Below, in pieces: positions 11,739-23,216 of a stretch of 64,000 nt of DNA. The notes under the pieces are model-generated. The model worked only from the letters and a program-made list of their open reading frames with translations, was not told the origin of the DNA and did no database searches. Source of the DNA: Thermothielavioides terrestris NRRL 8126. Lineage: Eukaryota > Ascomycota > Sordariomycetes > Sordariales > Chaetomiaceae. Positions within the stretch are counted from its first letter, which is position 1. Every line of letters begins with the position of its first letter. The translations under genes were made by a program, and so were the position numbers. The stretch covers positions 2,589,501-2,653,500 of the forward strand of contig NC_016459.1 in NCBI RefSeq assembly GCF_000226115.1, in the 5' to 3' direction.

Positions 11739-13857
11739 CTAAGAGAATAAAAAAACAAGGACTATAGCAAACTACTTATACCCCTTAGCTTATACCAGCG
11801 TTTCCTATAGCTCTAGGGGCTTGGTAGATATATTAGGTATTCCCTCTTTATTAGCGTTGCTATATCCCTCGGCTTATATAGGCATTCCCTAGGGCTCTAG
11901 GGGCTTAGTAGGTATATTGTAGGTTACCTCCTCTTTGTTGACGTTGCTATATCCCTTAACTTGCTTAGGCGCTTCTTTAGGCTCTAGGGGTTCAATAGAC
12001 GTATTAGGTATTCTCTCTCTATTGGCGTTGCTATATCCTTCGACTTACTTAGGCGCTTTCTTAGGCTCTAGGGGTTTAGTAGGCGTATTGGGTATTCCCT
12101 CTCCGTCGACGTTGCTATATTCTTCGACTTACTTAGGCGTTTCCTTAGGCTTTAGAAGCTTAATAGGATTGTTAGGTGTTCCTTTTCTATTGGCGTTTCA
12201 CTTTCCTTTGTCCTTGTGCTTCTCCTTCTTCCCTTTGCCTTCTTTTTAACGAGCCTTCAGTTGGGTAGCTTTCTAATCCTTTAATCCCTCGTCTAGCTTC
12301 TTATCCCTTGCTTTATATATCTCTATAAACTTGTCCTTAGTAAGAAAAACAGCGTTGTTTAGAAAGGCGAATATAGAAATCCTCTTAATAAGAGTAGGGG
12401 GGATAGCCTCGTTGGTTAGGCTCTTGACTATAAGGTAGATAGCTACCTTAGATTGTAGGTTAGGTATTTTATAATACTATAGGCTCTATCCTAATCGTTT
12501 ATAAACTGTTAAGTCGATAACCTATTTAGTACTTTTATCCGTTATTATATTGTAGAACGTTAAGGCCTATAGACGACTATGAGTAGAGAATCTATAGTAT
12601 TTAGTAATAAGTAAAGTAGCCTCTTCTATTATCTTAGCCTTGTCTACGATCTTCAATAAGATTTAATAAGTAAGCTCTGTAATATAGTGATATAGAAGTT
12701 CTAAGTCTTAGTTATCGGAGTCCTAGTCGTATATATCTTTATACTCTTTAGATATAGAATTAGGGGTATTAGGAGACTAGTCCTTGTCCTTAGGGTTAGA
12801 CTAATTATTGAACCTTATAGTAGCTATGGATAGCTAATTAGACCTTTCTTTTAGGAGGTAATATAGGATCTCTAGTATAGGTGGTTTAGAATAACCTTCT
12901 ATATCTAAGTCCTAATCCTAAAATAAATCTATTTTAGACTTACTAAGTTTAGTCGACGATTTATCGTCTAATATTGACAATACCTTGGACTTAGAGCCGT
13001 TAGGTCTATTGCCCTTTGTATATAAACGTACCTCTTAGGCTTTAATTGCGAAAGGATAGACATTAGTATTAGGCTAAGGATAAAGGGGGTTTCTAGTTAT
13101 AGCTTACCTACTAACTAGCTTTGGCGGTTATTTTTAGTATACTTAGGGATAACGGCACTAGAAATATAGGGCTCTATAGAGTGGTAATTAGTCTAACTGT
13201 TAAAAAGAGGGTAAGCTTATTAGGTAGTTTACTCTTTATAGGTGCCTTCGCCTTAGGTTTAGCCTTTCTTTTAGAGACTAGCGGAGTTAGGGTAGTTAGC
13301 CTCTCTAGTTGCTACACTATATTAGGAGCAACGGCTCTAGAGTTTACTAGCTACAATGTAGGCTCTAGATTTTTCACTATAGCCTTTGTTTAACGTTGTT
13401 TCTTTAGTATAGTTTCTATACTAGCATCATTCTTACTGCTATTGTCGTTATCGAGATAGGAAATTACAAGATATAATCAGCTAGTTTACTTTGGTTGATA
13501 GTTGTTAAGTATAAAGAATCTCCTGTTAGTAGTCCAAAGTTGCTATATAAACCAGAGTATAAGTTCTATTACCTCTAGGTATATTTCCTTCTATATTTTC
13601 TAGTTCTTAGAAACCTAGGTTTATTAGCTAAGACTGCTTTCTACGAGATTAGAGTAGCTAAGAAGGGTTCTAATAAAATGTATCAGCTCTAGGCCTTTTT
13701 CGATTAGAATTTTAGGGTCGCCTTTGCGACGCGTATTATATTTGGCGGCCTATTTGCTTAGTTAGTCTTTAAAAGCGTAGCTGAAACCGTCGACTTATAA
13801 GGTATATTTCTTTTCCCTAGGTTCCTCCCCTACTTTAGAAGCTTTCTTAGGAAGCAT
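11739..13857 (-). pseudogene. RIP-degraded reading frame G with C-terminal 28-residue repeats
   Basis: Read on the minus strand from an ATG at 13,857, a coding-like trace begins MLPKKASKVGEEPREKKYT and continues, with stops almost only of RIP type, through Ser/Pro- and Lys-rich sequence. It then passes a basic linker (near 12,200-12,260, with a GKGKKEKHKDKGK-like segment) and finishes in about five tandem repeats of 28 residues. I did not check every codon of the frame. No catalytic domain is recognised. It could be a host gene caught in the repeat block or an accessory gene of a transposon. The terminal stop at about 11,739 is a TAG and may itself be mutated. Confidence 0.4.
11755..12200 (-). 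repeat. 84-bp tandem repeats (28-codon units)
   Basis: Successive units begin near 11,839, 11,925, 12,009, 12,093 and 12,177, with a partial one before; the three full spacings from 11,925 are exactly 84 bases. On the minus strand a unit reads approximately PLEPKEAPKQVKGYSNVN plus ten further residues. The unit length is a multiple of three and the frame is preserved between units, so expansion probably took place in a coding sequence before RIP. Confidence 0.7.
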
Positions 13858-15008
13858 TGTCTCTAAGTGATGATTGCTTAGGTTTTAAATTATACTTATA
13901 TTGTATATTATTAGGCGATAAAAGCTAAGGATAACCTAGATCTATAGGTTGAGAAGCTGAAGTTTAGAGAAACGAAAGAGTTGGTTTATAGAAAGTTTTA
14001 GAACTAGAAGTACAGTTAGAAGGAGTTGCTTTAAAGCTAGGGTAGGAAGGAGTATAGATAGCTGACTTAGAGAGAAGCTGAGGTTGTAGTAGAATGTTTA
14101 GTGGTTGTTGAAGCTATAAAGTTAATTTCGGTTAGTAGCTATTACTGTAGGTTTAGTTTAGGTTGAGCAATAGAGTCTATAATTCTTAGAAGGGCAACTA
14201 TAAAATGGTCAATAGACTACTAGGACAATGGGGTATAGTAGTATTAAGGTCTATAGTTGGGAAGTATAGTATTCTCTTAAGCTATAAAAGAAGTTGGCTC
14301 GGCTTATCAAAAGTAGAACTTGAGTAGCCTTATTATAACAATGTCTTGTCCTATAAGGTATTTGCTAATAACTATGAAAAGGCTAGTGGGTAGTCTCTAT
14401 ATTGTCTAAGTAGTTCGAATAATTGTAAAATCTTATAGTAGTTTCCTATATCTAAGCGATCTTTGGTAGTAGATAGGAGAGACACTTTGTATATAGTAGC
14501 AAAGTGCAAAAGGCAATATAGAACTGTAAACTCCTAAGAATACTATAGGGTTATAGCCCTATCCTAGATAATTTGCTCTATATAAAGTCTTGCCTAAGAT
14601 ATAGTATTTTATAGTTTAGTAATAGTAGTGTAGTAGAGTCCGTCTTACTTGCTAATACCTTAGCTATAATCTGTCCTCCTTAGTGTCTAATAACTATAAT
14701 AATATTTTTTTTCTATTAGTATCAATGGCTATTATATACCTAGTTGTTGAGCCCTTTACTTGCTATTTTCTTAGTGTAGCTAATATAAATAACTACTATT
14801 GTTGTACTCTAAGGCTATAAGGTGGCGATACTATGTTGTACTACGCTTAAAACTGGATAATATATATACAGTTGTATACTAGATGTTCCTTATTCCTCAA
14901 TGTCCAATGGGATATAGGTATTAGGATCGTCGTCAACGTTTATAAACTCTTTTTTCTTCTTTTTAGAGCGTCTCTTAGCCTTGACCTTAATTATAGTCTT
15001 AACGGTAG
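13858..15008. other. RIP-mutated region, weak coding traces only
   Basis: A charged, coiled-coil-like trace on the plus strand is visible around 13,930-14,150 (KLKFRETKELVYRKF). A basic trace on the minus strand near 14,950-15,000 may be the tail of relic F. Neither is identifiable. No LTR or terminal repeat was found. Confidence 0.3.
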
Positions 15009-15527
15009 TTAAGTTAAATTAGATTCTCTCCCTACTAAGCGGGATTAGCGAAAGCTATCTACTCGCCTAATACGTAATGATTTCGTATACTATTTCTTAG
15101 TAGACGCGATGTTCCTCTATCTGTCGATCAACTATTCTCTATTATATATCTATATACCGTTTAGCATAGTCTCCACTAGTTGGGCGCTATCTAAATCGAG
15201 GTAGTCGATATACTTCTTAGTGTAGGTGCTAAGCTCAATAAAGAGTGCTAGTCGATCGAGTAAGTCGATCTAGTATTTCGTATTTAGTAGGTAATATTTC
15301 CTATAATACTATCGATAAATACCTAGTGTACTCCCTACTATATTGAGCTTGTCTCTATAGAAGTCAAATAGCTCTATAAACAAGTTATAGTTATAGATAC
15401 GTTTGAGTTTAGCCTAGATTAGGGCTATATCTTTATATAAAGTAAATATAGGTTGCTCCTTTATATACTCTCTAATAAATGTCTACTAAATATCAATAAT
15501 AGAACTTTAAGTAAGATAGTATACTAT
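15009..15527 (-). pseudogene. Relic F, downstream part (interrupted by element C)
   Basis: The minus strand carries a continuous trace whose stops are nearly all explained by RIP of CAA/CAG. It includes FIREYIKEQPIFTLYKD, DFYRDKLNIVGSTLGIY and LDLDSAQLVETMLNG. It joins in phase to the part at 25,837 onward when element C and one CTAT duplication are removed. Helical, no recognised catalytic domain; function unknown. It may belong to an older transposon or a host accessory gene. Confidence 0.45.
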
Positions 15528-16024
15528 TGAAATGGTGCAAAACCTCTATACCAACCTACCCTACTACACCTAGGATCAGGTGTACGAGATAGCTCCTAAA
15601 GGAATATAGTATACCTCTAGACGGATAAAGATAGTGCGTATCGAGTGGTAGGAAGGATGTCTCCTAAAGGGAAGACACGTAGCTTAGGTATATCTAGTAG
15701 GATATAGTAGAAAGACAAAAGACAATAAGAATACGGTTAGAGCTTAATAGCTCGAATGCCTATTGTCTAGACAGAGGTAGAACAACGAAAGGAGAGGCTT
15801 AATAGCCTTCCTAGAAGAAGAAGGACTATCAATATAGTGTCAACAAACGTATATTGACAACTGTTTAATGTCTTACTTAATAATAAAGAAGATGGGCTTA
15901 GCCTATTTAAATATATATAATTAGAGGGCTAGACCCTTTAACAATAAATATAACGCTCTAAGACAAATAAAAAAGTAGAAAAACTAGGTCCCCCTATATC
16001 TAGGTAGCCTATTACCCTAATCTA
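15528..16024 (-). repeat. 3' LTR of element C (497 bp)
   Basis: Direct copy of 25,336-25,832 with the same length and mainly transition differences. The related 487-bp LTRs of element D are in the opposite orientation. Confidence 0.9.
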
Positions 16025-16026
16025 CA

Positions 16027-16066
16027 CTTCCCTTTCGAGCTTACTATATACTCCTATAGGTAAGCT
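16027..16066 (-). promoter_or_regulatory. Terminal hairpin and polypurine tract of element C
   Basis: On the minus strand, an AGCTTAC/GTAAGCT-armed hairpin is followed by CGAAAGGGAAG directly before the 3' LTR, the position of the plus-strand primer. A similar hairpin-plus-purine tract recurs inside the element at about 18,662-18,708. Confidence 0.6.
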
Positions 16067-17379
16067 TATACCTTAAAAGCTCTCTTAGTAGGCACTTCTC
16101 ATTGTCGCTACTCTTTAAGCTACTCTCTACGTATAGCTCGCTTAGCTTACGAAGGTCTAGTTGGCTATAGTAGCTGATCCTACTATCTTTTATACTCCTC
16201 TACCTCCTTAATATATATGTCCTAGCCCTACTACTATATTAGATACTTATACTTATAAGCGAAGGTATAGTTATATAGGTTGTATAATAGTAGACGAAGT
16301 AGACGTCTAAGCTTTGTAAGCTCCTTATAAAGGCGCTTGCTATAGTACTACACTAAAGGTGACGTCTAGCTAGATAACGTAGGTAATCTATATACCTAAA
16401 GATACTTCTATATTAGTGTATAAGGCATCTTGAGGTAGTCTAGCCTCTTTATAAGCGTATAGACGAGCGTCTCCTCTTCCTAGAGGTAAGGATCGAGTGC
16501 TATCTTCTTAAGGGCTACCTATACTAGTACCTCGAGATCCTTAACTAGGTCGCTACTAAGGAGGTGCTCTTAGTCTATCTTGTCTATAGGGGTATTAATA
16601 AACCTTTATATTATAGTTGCTTATAGTATAGTAATCTCTATAATCTTAGCTTCAATATCCTACTAGGTTGATATATTATTAAGATCTTTTATAAATACTA
16701 TTGACGAACCTAAAGTAGCTTACTAGTCCTTTAGTTGGAGAGGCGGAATAGTGCTAGGTACTAGAAATATACTCTATAGCTATCGTCTAAGGTCGCCTAT
16801 AGGGTCTTATAAAGGCAGTATACTACTTAGCTATCTATTTAGTAAGAGTCCTACGACCTTATAGTAGTATATCTAGTAGGCTATGTCTTTCTTTAACTAG
16901 GGTACAAAGATAATTTAAGCGATAGCGATTACTTCTTTTTCACTCTAGTTAAGGAGCTAGGCTTCTTTAAATACCACTGAGTATATAGCTAGGATCCTAA
17001 GTTCTACGTCGCTAAAGTGGTTGCGAAGATATATAGATAGGTCATCGAGTCTAGGAACATTAGATATAAATATATCGTTGGCCTAGAGGACTTCGATTAC
17101 CTTATCTTCGTTGTACTCTAAGACTATAGGCTATATAGGCTCTTTAGTCGAAGACAATAGATCTAAAAGGAGCTTATACGTCTTACTATTGTCTTATAGC
17201 AGTAAAGGGACTACCTTAGTACAAAGTAAATAATCCTTAAAAGTACTAAAAGCTAGCCTATAAGTTCCTAACTATAAGTACAATATATATCGCTATACAA
17301 CTATTTTACTATCTCCCTAATATAGCCAAAGCTAGAGTAGTCTAAACTACGTCTATCTATTTAAAAAGTAGAGCTAAAG

Positions 17380-18130
17380 TTCTTAAAGAAAGGCCTATAT
17401 AAACTTGAGGGCGAACTATCTATACTCCTATTCTAAACTTTGCTAAAGGTAATAGACGATAACCTCCTTATATAGCTACGTCTAAGGGAACCTATAGATA
17501 GATTAAAAGGCGATCTAGACCTTTAATAAGATATTAGTATATATCTCTAAACTCTTGAATAGGGAGTTAAAGTAGTAGAGCTAACTTCCGACTTAATCGA
17601 AGATTACGATTGCCCAATGCCTTCTACCAACGAAGCAAAGGAAAACCTAGAAACGGCAATTGTTAACAATAACCCTTTGGTTAGACTAGTAGAACTCCTT
17701 TAGTATAAGACTATAGTCTAAGACCGGCTATAGATAGATCTAAAGACAATCCTTATAAAGGCGAAAGAAAAACTATATAACATCTAAGATTATCCTATAA
17801 TCTAGCTATTCCTTACTAAATAATATACCTTCTATATCGAAGAGCGAAATACCTATATCTACGAAATAGATATTGAAAAACCGATCTATCGAGGACCTTC
17901 CCTCTAGCTAGTCTAGGAATAGGTACTTTACGATCTTAGGGTTCGCGCTAAGCTAAGGGCTTAGGATCTAATTAGGTCGTTGGTTGATTATATTTTATAG
18001 ATACTTCTTTAGAGTCTACGAAAATAGGAAAAGCTTAGGGCTAGTCTTACCTAGGTAGCCTAGCATCTTTAAACCTAGCTCTTGCTATATAAGGGAAGCG
18101 TAATACTACATCTAATCGCTATCGCTAGCA
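17380..18130 (-). pseudogene. Ulp1/C48-like cysteine peptidase domain in element C
   Basis: Minus-strand trace with the layout of SUMO-type (C48) peptidases. An N-terminal segment resembling the family's L-D-x-x-I helix comes first. The His motif RHWAIVIFD is intact (His-Trp codons at 17,614-17,619), then LYYF-N-S where the family has an Asp/Asn-Ser. Last comes the RIP-altered W-E-C-G motif (17,416-17,430; the Cys codon now reads TAT, flanked by TAG for Trp) followed by FALKF. The domain lies between the integrase position and the 3' LTR. It is a relic: stops occur throughout. Identification rests on motif order and spacing and on the same motifs in copy D. Confidence 0.7.
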
Positions 18131-18661
18131 AGCCTTCGTAAACCTTATAGTATATAAAACTTAAGCTCTCTAAGTAGCTACTTCTATTCTAGGTTAATAG
18201 TTATATTAGCCTAGGGCTATATAGGCTCTATAAAATCGGGAATCCTATAATAGCCTATAGCGATATTCGCGATAGTATATGAAAAATTAGCTTATAAGAA
18301 AAGCCGCTCTCTAGGCAGAAAGATCTAGACCGATTAAAACGATTGTAAAAAAAAATTAGAGTACAATAGGCGAGGTAGAAGAAATGGTTAATCGTAAGCG
18401 AACTAGTAGGAGGATTAAGAAAAAGGGGTGGATAAGCCTTTGAAGGTAGGAGGGCTATTTAGCTCTTTCCTAAACTAGGTAAAAGAAAACGGATAAGACT
18501 CGTAGCGTCTACTAATTGGCTAGAAATGAGTATTCACCCTCTAAACTCTTAAGGCCTTCCTCTCCTCCTTACTATCCTAGAACTATTTTCTTCCTCCAAC
18601 CTTCTCACTACTTTATTCTAGTGCCCTCCTCTCTCTAGTTAGATTAGGTTCTTAGCTAGGT

Positions 18662-18708
18662 CTTCTACTTCCCTTTCGAATTTGTATATAGCTCCTATAT
18701 ACGAATTT
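18662..18708 (-). promoter_or_regulatory. Internal hairpin plus purine tract in element C
   Basis: Arms GAATTTGTATATAG and CTATATACGAATTT (18,678-18,708) form a hairpin. On the minus strand it is followed by CGAAAGGGAAGTAGAAG. It resembles the terminal 3' polypurine structure of the same element but lies about 2.6 kb upstream of it, just before the Ulp1-like module. Confidence 0.6.
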
Positions 18709-19679
18709 ATAATCTAGAAACTATAATACTAAGCAACTAGTATACTTACGATATATCGTAGGAAATTACTAATAAAGTAAGCAACTAGAGGCTATTGCTA
18801 TATAGGATTATAAATCGCTAGATTGATCTCTTGCTAGTACTAAAAACAACGATCTTTATAGCTTAGAAGTACGTTTAAATAGTCTAAAGTAAGATAAAGG
18901 ATCCGCTAATACTAAAAGATAAGCACTATACTAATAAATATACTACGATCTTAGTTGAATATAAAGCTATCTACAATATAATTAAGATCTACCGACTAAA
19001 CGTCAGATTACTATATATTTAGTAGGTCCTACTAAGCAATTAGTAAGATTAGTATAGAATATAGCGATCAGTTTATATCGACGATAGGCTAGTTAATATA
19101 GTTGAATAGCACTATAATACCTAGGTCCTTTGTCTAGTGTTTATAGAGCATTATAATAGTAGACTACTTAGGCGTTAGATATATCATCTTACTATACGCT
19201 TAAACCGAGCGTCAACGCTTTTAATCTAGGTATAAGGTCGCGAGTAAGCGCTATACTTCCCTTTTGTATTCGCCCTCTAAGTAGAGGAAGACTAATACTC
19301 CTATAGCAACAAGGTGCTTTGCTATAGCTATAAACTGTTGTACTAACGTTCGACAACTCCTTTTAATAAGGACGAAGACGTCTATATAACTTGGCCCTTT
19401 AATAGCTATGCTTCTCTTACTCCTCTCTTTAGCAATAAGTGTATCAACTATATCTAGTTAGAGAAGGAGTATACTTAGACTTACGTCTATAGGAATAATT
19501 AGAAGTACCTAGCTTAGGACTTAATCTTGTAGGACTATCTTCTATACGATCCGAAGAACGATCCTAAGCTAAAGCTACGTCTAGAAGAGGTGGGCCAAAA
19601 GTGGTTTGTCCTACTAGAGGTTGCTATTAGGGAACAAATAACATAGTACTAGGCTAACTGTAAAAGCTTACGTCACTAA

Positions 19680-19860
19680 GGGACAGAGAAAACGGACAGG
19701 GATAGGCAGGGGGTAGGACGTATACCGCTTCTCTGCCTTTGACCAGATGCCGCTCTCAAACTAGTATAGGTGTCTTTTGCTATTAGGGCCAACCTGCTCA
19801 AGCACCCTGCCCTATCCAAGGATACTAGTGTCGTAGACTAAAAAGATTATATCGAACCGA
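19680..19860. other. Deletion junction and less RIP-mutated patch in element C
   Basis: At about 19,720/19,721 sequence matching 43,947 in copy D is joined directly to sequence matching about 46,609, with a TA-rich microhomology. Around the junction CpA and TpG are unusually well preserved, as in CAGATGCCGCTCTCAAAC at 19,744 onward, unlike the rest of the element. Confidence 0.65.
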
Positions 19861-20199
19861 GGATCACTATAGACAAGTATCGCTAAAACTAGAGCGGTGA
19901 TAATTTTCTTCTTTAGCTTGTCTATCGCCTTCTATTTAGAGGGCCCCTAGGTCTACTTAGCATCTTTCTTTATTAGAGTATATAGAGGAATCGCGATAAT
20001 CGTAAAACCTTTGATCTAAATCTAGTAGTATCCGACTATTCCAACGAAGGTATATACCTCCTTGACGTTAGAATAGGTCTTCTACTCCTTTATCTTAATT
20101 ACCTTCGCTTCCTTAGGAAGGTGCCCCTCTAGTATATAGAGATAACTAAATAGGACTACTTTTAGTTACGCCTACTTCGATTTCTTAGTAGCGATAGTT

Positions 20200-20900
20200 G
20201 TACCTACTAGCTCTATATTTAGTAATACTACGTCGATGTTCTTAAGATACTTAACAACAAATTCTCAACGTCCCCCTCTATCTAGATAGCTAGTATAATC
20301 AGATCGGGGACCTTTTATAGCAATATCGTCTAGGTAAATACAATAGACATTAGAGATAAGGTTACTAAAGATCGTCGTTATAGCTCACTAGAACTAGGCA
20401 ATGGAATTTATACCTCTTATCGGCAATATATATATATAAAAGAGCTTAATTAACGTTGTAAAAGTCGTTAAATCCTAGCTACGTTTATAGAGGTTGACCT
20501 AGTTGTATCTAGAGAAGAGATCTAGGAGGGACATTAGTCTATAGCCTTTAAAGTCTTTATTAAATTCCTCTATAGTAGATAGAATAAAAGTATTGTAGAT
20601 TATTATAGTATTAGCCTTTTAAATATTATTAATAAGCTATAAACTATTATTCTTTTTTAGAACTAGGAACTAGTTATTATAGTAGCTTGTATAGCTATAC
20701 TTAATAATTCCTTATATCTACTTCTCTCTAAGTAGATTAACGACCTTCTATATTAACGGTTTTAGGATCGAGATCGACTTGCTCTACTAGGCCTTATATA
20801 GGATAGTCCTAATATACTAGGGTAGAACAACGTCTTTATAGATATATTTATACTTAGTAAAATCCTATATAAGTATAGCCTCCTAGTTCTATAAAATCTT
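20200..20900 (-). pseudogene. Reverse transcriptase domain of element C
   Basis: Minus-strand Ty3/Gypsy RT trace. The catalytic YLDD (codons TAC CTA GAC GAT, 20,325-20,336) is intact and followed by IAIKGP. Upstream segments are stop-ridden. It matches the RT of copy D at 43.3 kb in motif and in distance from the 5' LTR (about 5.0 kb). Confidence 0.8.
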
Positions 20901-23174
20901 AGTAAACATCTTTCTCTCTAGCTTAGTGAGAAAACTATCTATAGTAGCGAGCATTTCTCGAAGACGTTCCTTAATAAGTCTTAAGCCTAGCTTAAGATCT
21001 GAGAAACAAGGGACTACGAGGTCTTCCTAGTCCTTCTCGAACTATATCTTAGCTTTAGCCTTTGTAAACCGCTTTTCTCGCTATAACGGGTCTCCCTTTG
21101 GCGTAGAGCTATCTAACGGTACTAAGTCGATAGGCTAAACTTTGTTTATAACATTCTTCTAGAGTATAAACGTCTTTAGAGCCTCCCTAAACTCGTAGTA
21201 GAATGCTCGCCTTAGCCTTCTATTGGAAAAGAGGTTTCTAATTAAGGTCCCCCTCTTCCCTTTTAAATAAGGTAACAATTTGATCTTACCCTTCTTCTTC
21301 CGTCTAGACGGAGAAGACAACGAATAAGAATATATAATATAAAAAAGAGTGCTAAAGAGTAGTATATAGGACTTCTATAAAACAAAATAAAAAACCGCTT
21401 TACCTATATAATCGTTGAGGAAACTAAGGGTAATCTCACCCTCCTTTATCTCTACCTAGTTAAAGATTCTTTTAGGACTCTTTGTTAATCTCTAAAATTA
21501 CTTCTAAGCGAATAGTTACGTTAGAGATAGTAGGCGATTCTACTAAACAATCTTTTTAAAGACGATATACGCTTAGACTATCTTCCCCTTTATAATTAGA
21601 TTAACGGTAATTAGATTACTATTATAGTAATCGAAGGTTAGGGCAATATCTTTGATAAATAGTATATCAAGGATTACTTTATAGCTATTAGCAGTGTCCT
21701 TAGTTATAAAGAAATAAAGGTTAATGTCGACTCTTCCTAGATATAAAGTAATCTAAATCTCTCTAATAAATAATACTAAGCTATAAAGACCTTTCGAAAT
21801 AACCTTAATAGACTAATATAGTATTATATACTTTTCGACAATATTTATCCAGATATAGTTATATTCTAAACTAGAGTCGATTAAAGTAAGGTACTTATTA
21901 TAATAGCTCTTCTCGAACTAGATATATAGAGTAGGAAGAGACTATACTTTTATTATTATATCGAGTTCTATATACTACAAGACCGAAAGCGTTGAGATAG
22001 ACTTCTAGAGTAGGGTATAGATATAATCGTCAATATCTCTAGGTAGACCTTTATAAATCTAACGCTCTTAGAGGCTTCCTATATAGATGCTTTATATACT
22101 ATCTTTAGTAACTTCGAAGATTGCTAAAACTATCTTAGTCTAACTAGAGGAAGAGTCGTTAAATATATTTATATTAGTATATAGAGCCTATATATAGACT
22201 CCTATATCTTTTAGTACAATGGTTGGTCTATTAGGCTTAGGAACATTGGACCCTTTGTAGTCAATAACCTCGACGTTGACGGAAATGCTTTATAGGTATA
22301 TAATTAGAGTATCTTTATACTTAGGCGAGATATAGACTAAGTTATTAAGGGTTAGACCGGTCTTTACCTTTATTGTAGTATAGATTATATCCTTTATATA
22401 TAGAGGCAATGTAGTAACCTTTAGTATAGGCGGCTTAGACTATAGCTCCTCTTTCTTTATATAATTCGCTATAGCTAGGTTTTTAAGAATAGTTATATAA
22501 GGAGGCTCCGCTAGAGGTATAGGAGTACCACCTATCTAGAAGTTATCTTCTCTTTCGTCCTTAGCGAACTGATATTTAATAGGTAGTATACTTTAAAGTA
22601 TAGTCTCCGCTTCCTTATCTACTTCCTCCTTAGCTTCCCCCTTAGTCTAGTCAAAGAGAGGAAGAGGCAATCGACGAAATTCGTTAGCCTTTAGTGTAGG
22701 CTATAGGACAACCTTCTAAGTTAAAATACGACCTCCCTTTAATAGAACTATATAAAATGACAACTAATTAGACGCTATATAATAGAAGGCGGAGATAAGC
22801 TTAGGCTCCCTTTTATATATAAGACGATTGATTGTTATCTAGACGGTCGTAGGCTCCTAATATAGTTTAGGCTACTAGAGGTAGTACTTATTTAGCACTA
22901 AGGATATATCTAGCTTAAATAGGCGACTATTTAGACGTTTATATTTACAATAGTACACCTAGTATATAGGGTAGCTATTATACTATAGGCAATAAGCTAT
23001 ATATATAAAGACAAGCTAGCCAATCTTACTAACTTTTTATATACTATTAACATCTACTTTTATAAAGGTGATCATCTTAGCTAGTATATAGCCCTTCTTA
23101 CTCTTATCACTAAGGCAATAGTCTATACCTTTACAATATATTAGACTTATAGCTATAGCTTTTATAGCTTCTAT

Positions 23175-23216
23175 ATACTCGAGGACTATATAGTTAGAGT
23201 TACTATAATAGTAGCA
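23175..23216 (-). pseudogene. Gag zinc-knuckle relic of element C
   Basis: The CX2CX4HX4C spacing is recognisable: the first Cys codon is still TGC, and the second Cys, the His and the last Cys codons are TAT. In copy D the second Cys is preserved instead, so the two copies together support an original CCHC motif. Confidence 0.6.

Noticed and set aside
11935..12249. 104-codon plus-strand open frame with Leu/Ser repeats
   Set aside because: It is the reverse-strand reading of the 84-bp repeat array; the minus-strand reading has hydrophilic protein-like repeats and continues upstream in frame.
13121..13393. 90-codon plus-strand open frame with membrane-like composition
   Set aside because: It lies opposite relic G; hydrophobic composition is an expected artefact of the antisense strand of a charged RIP-mutated gene.
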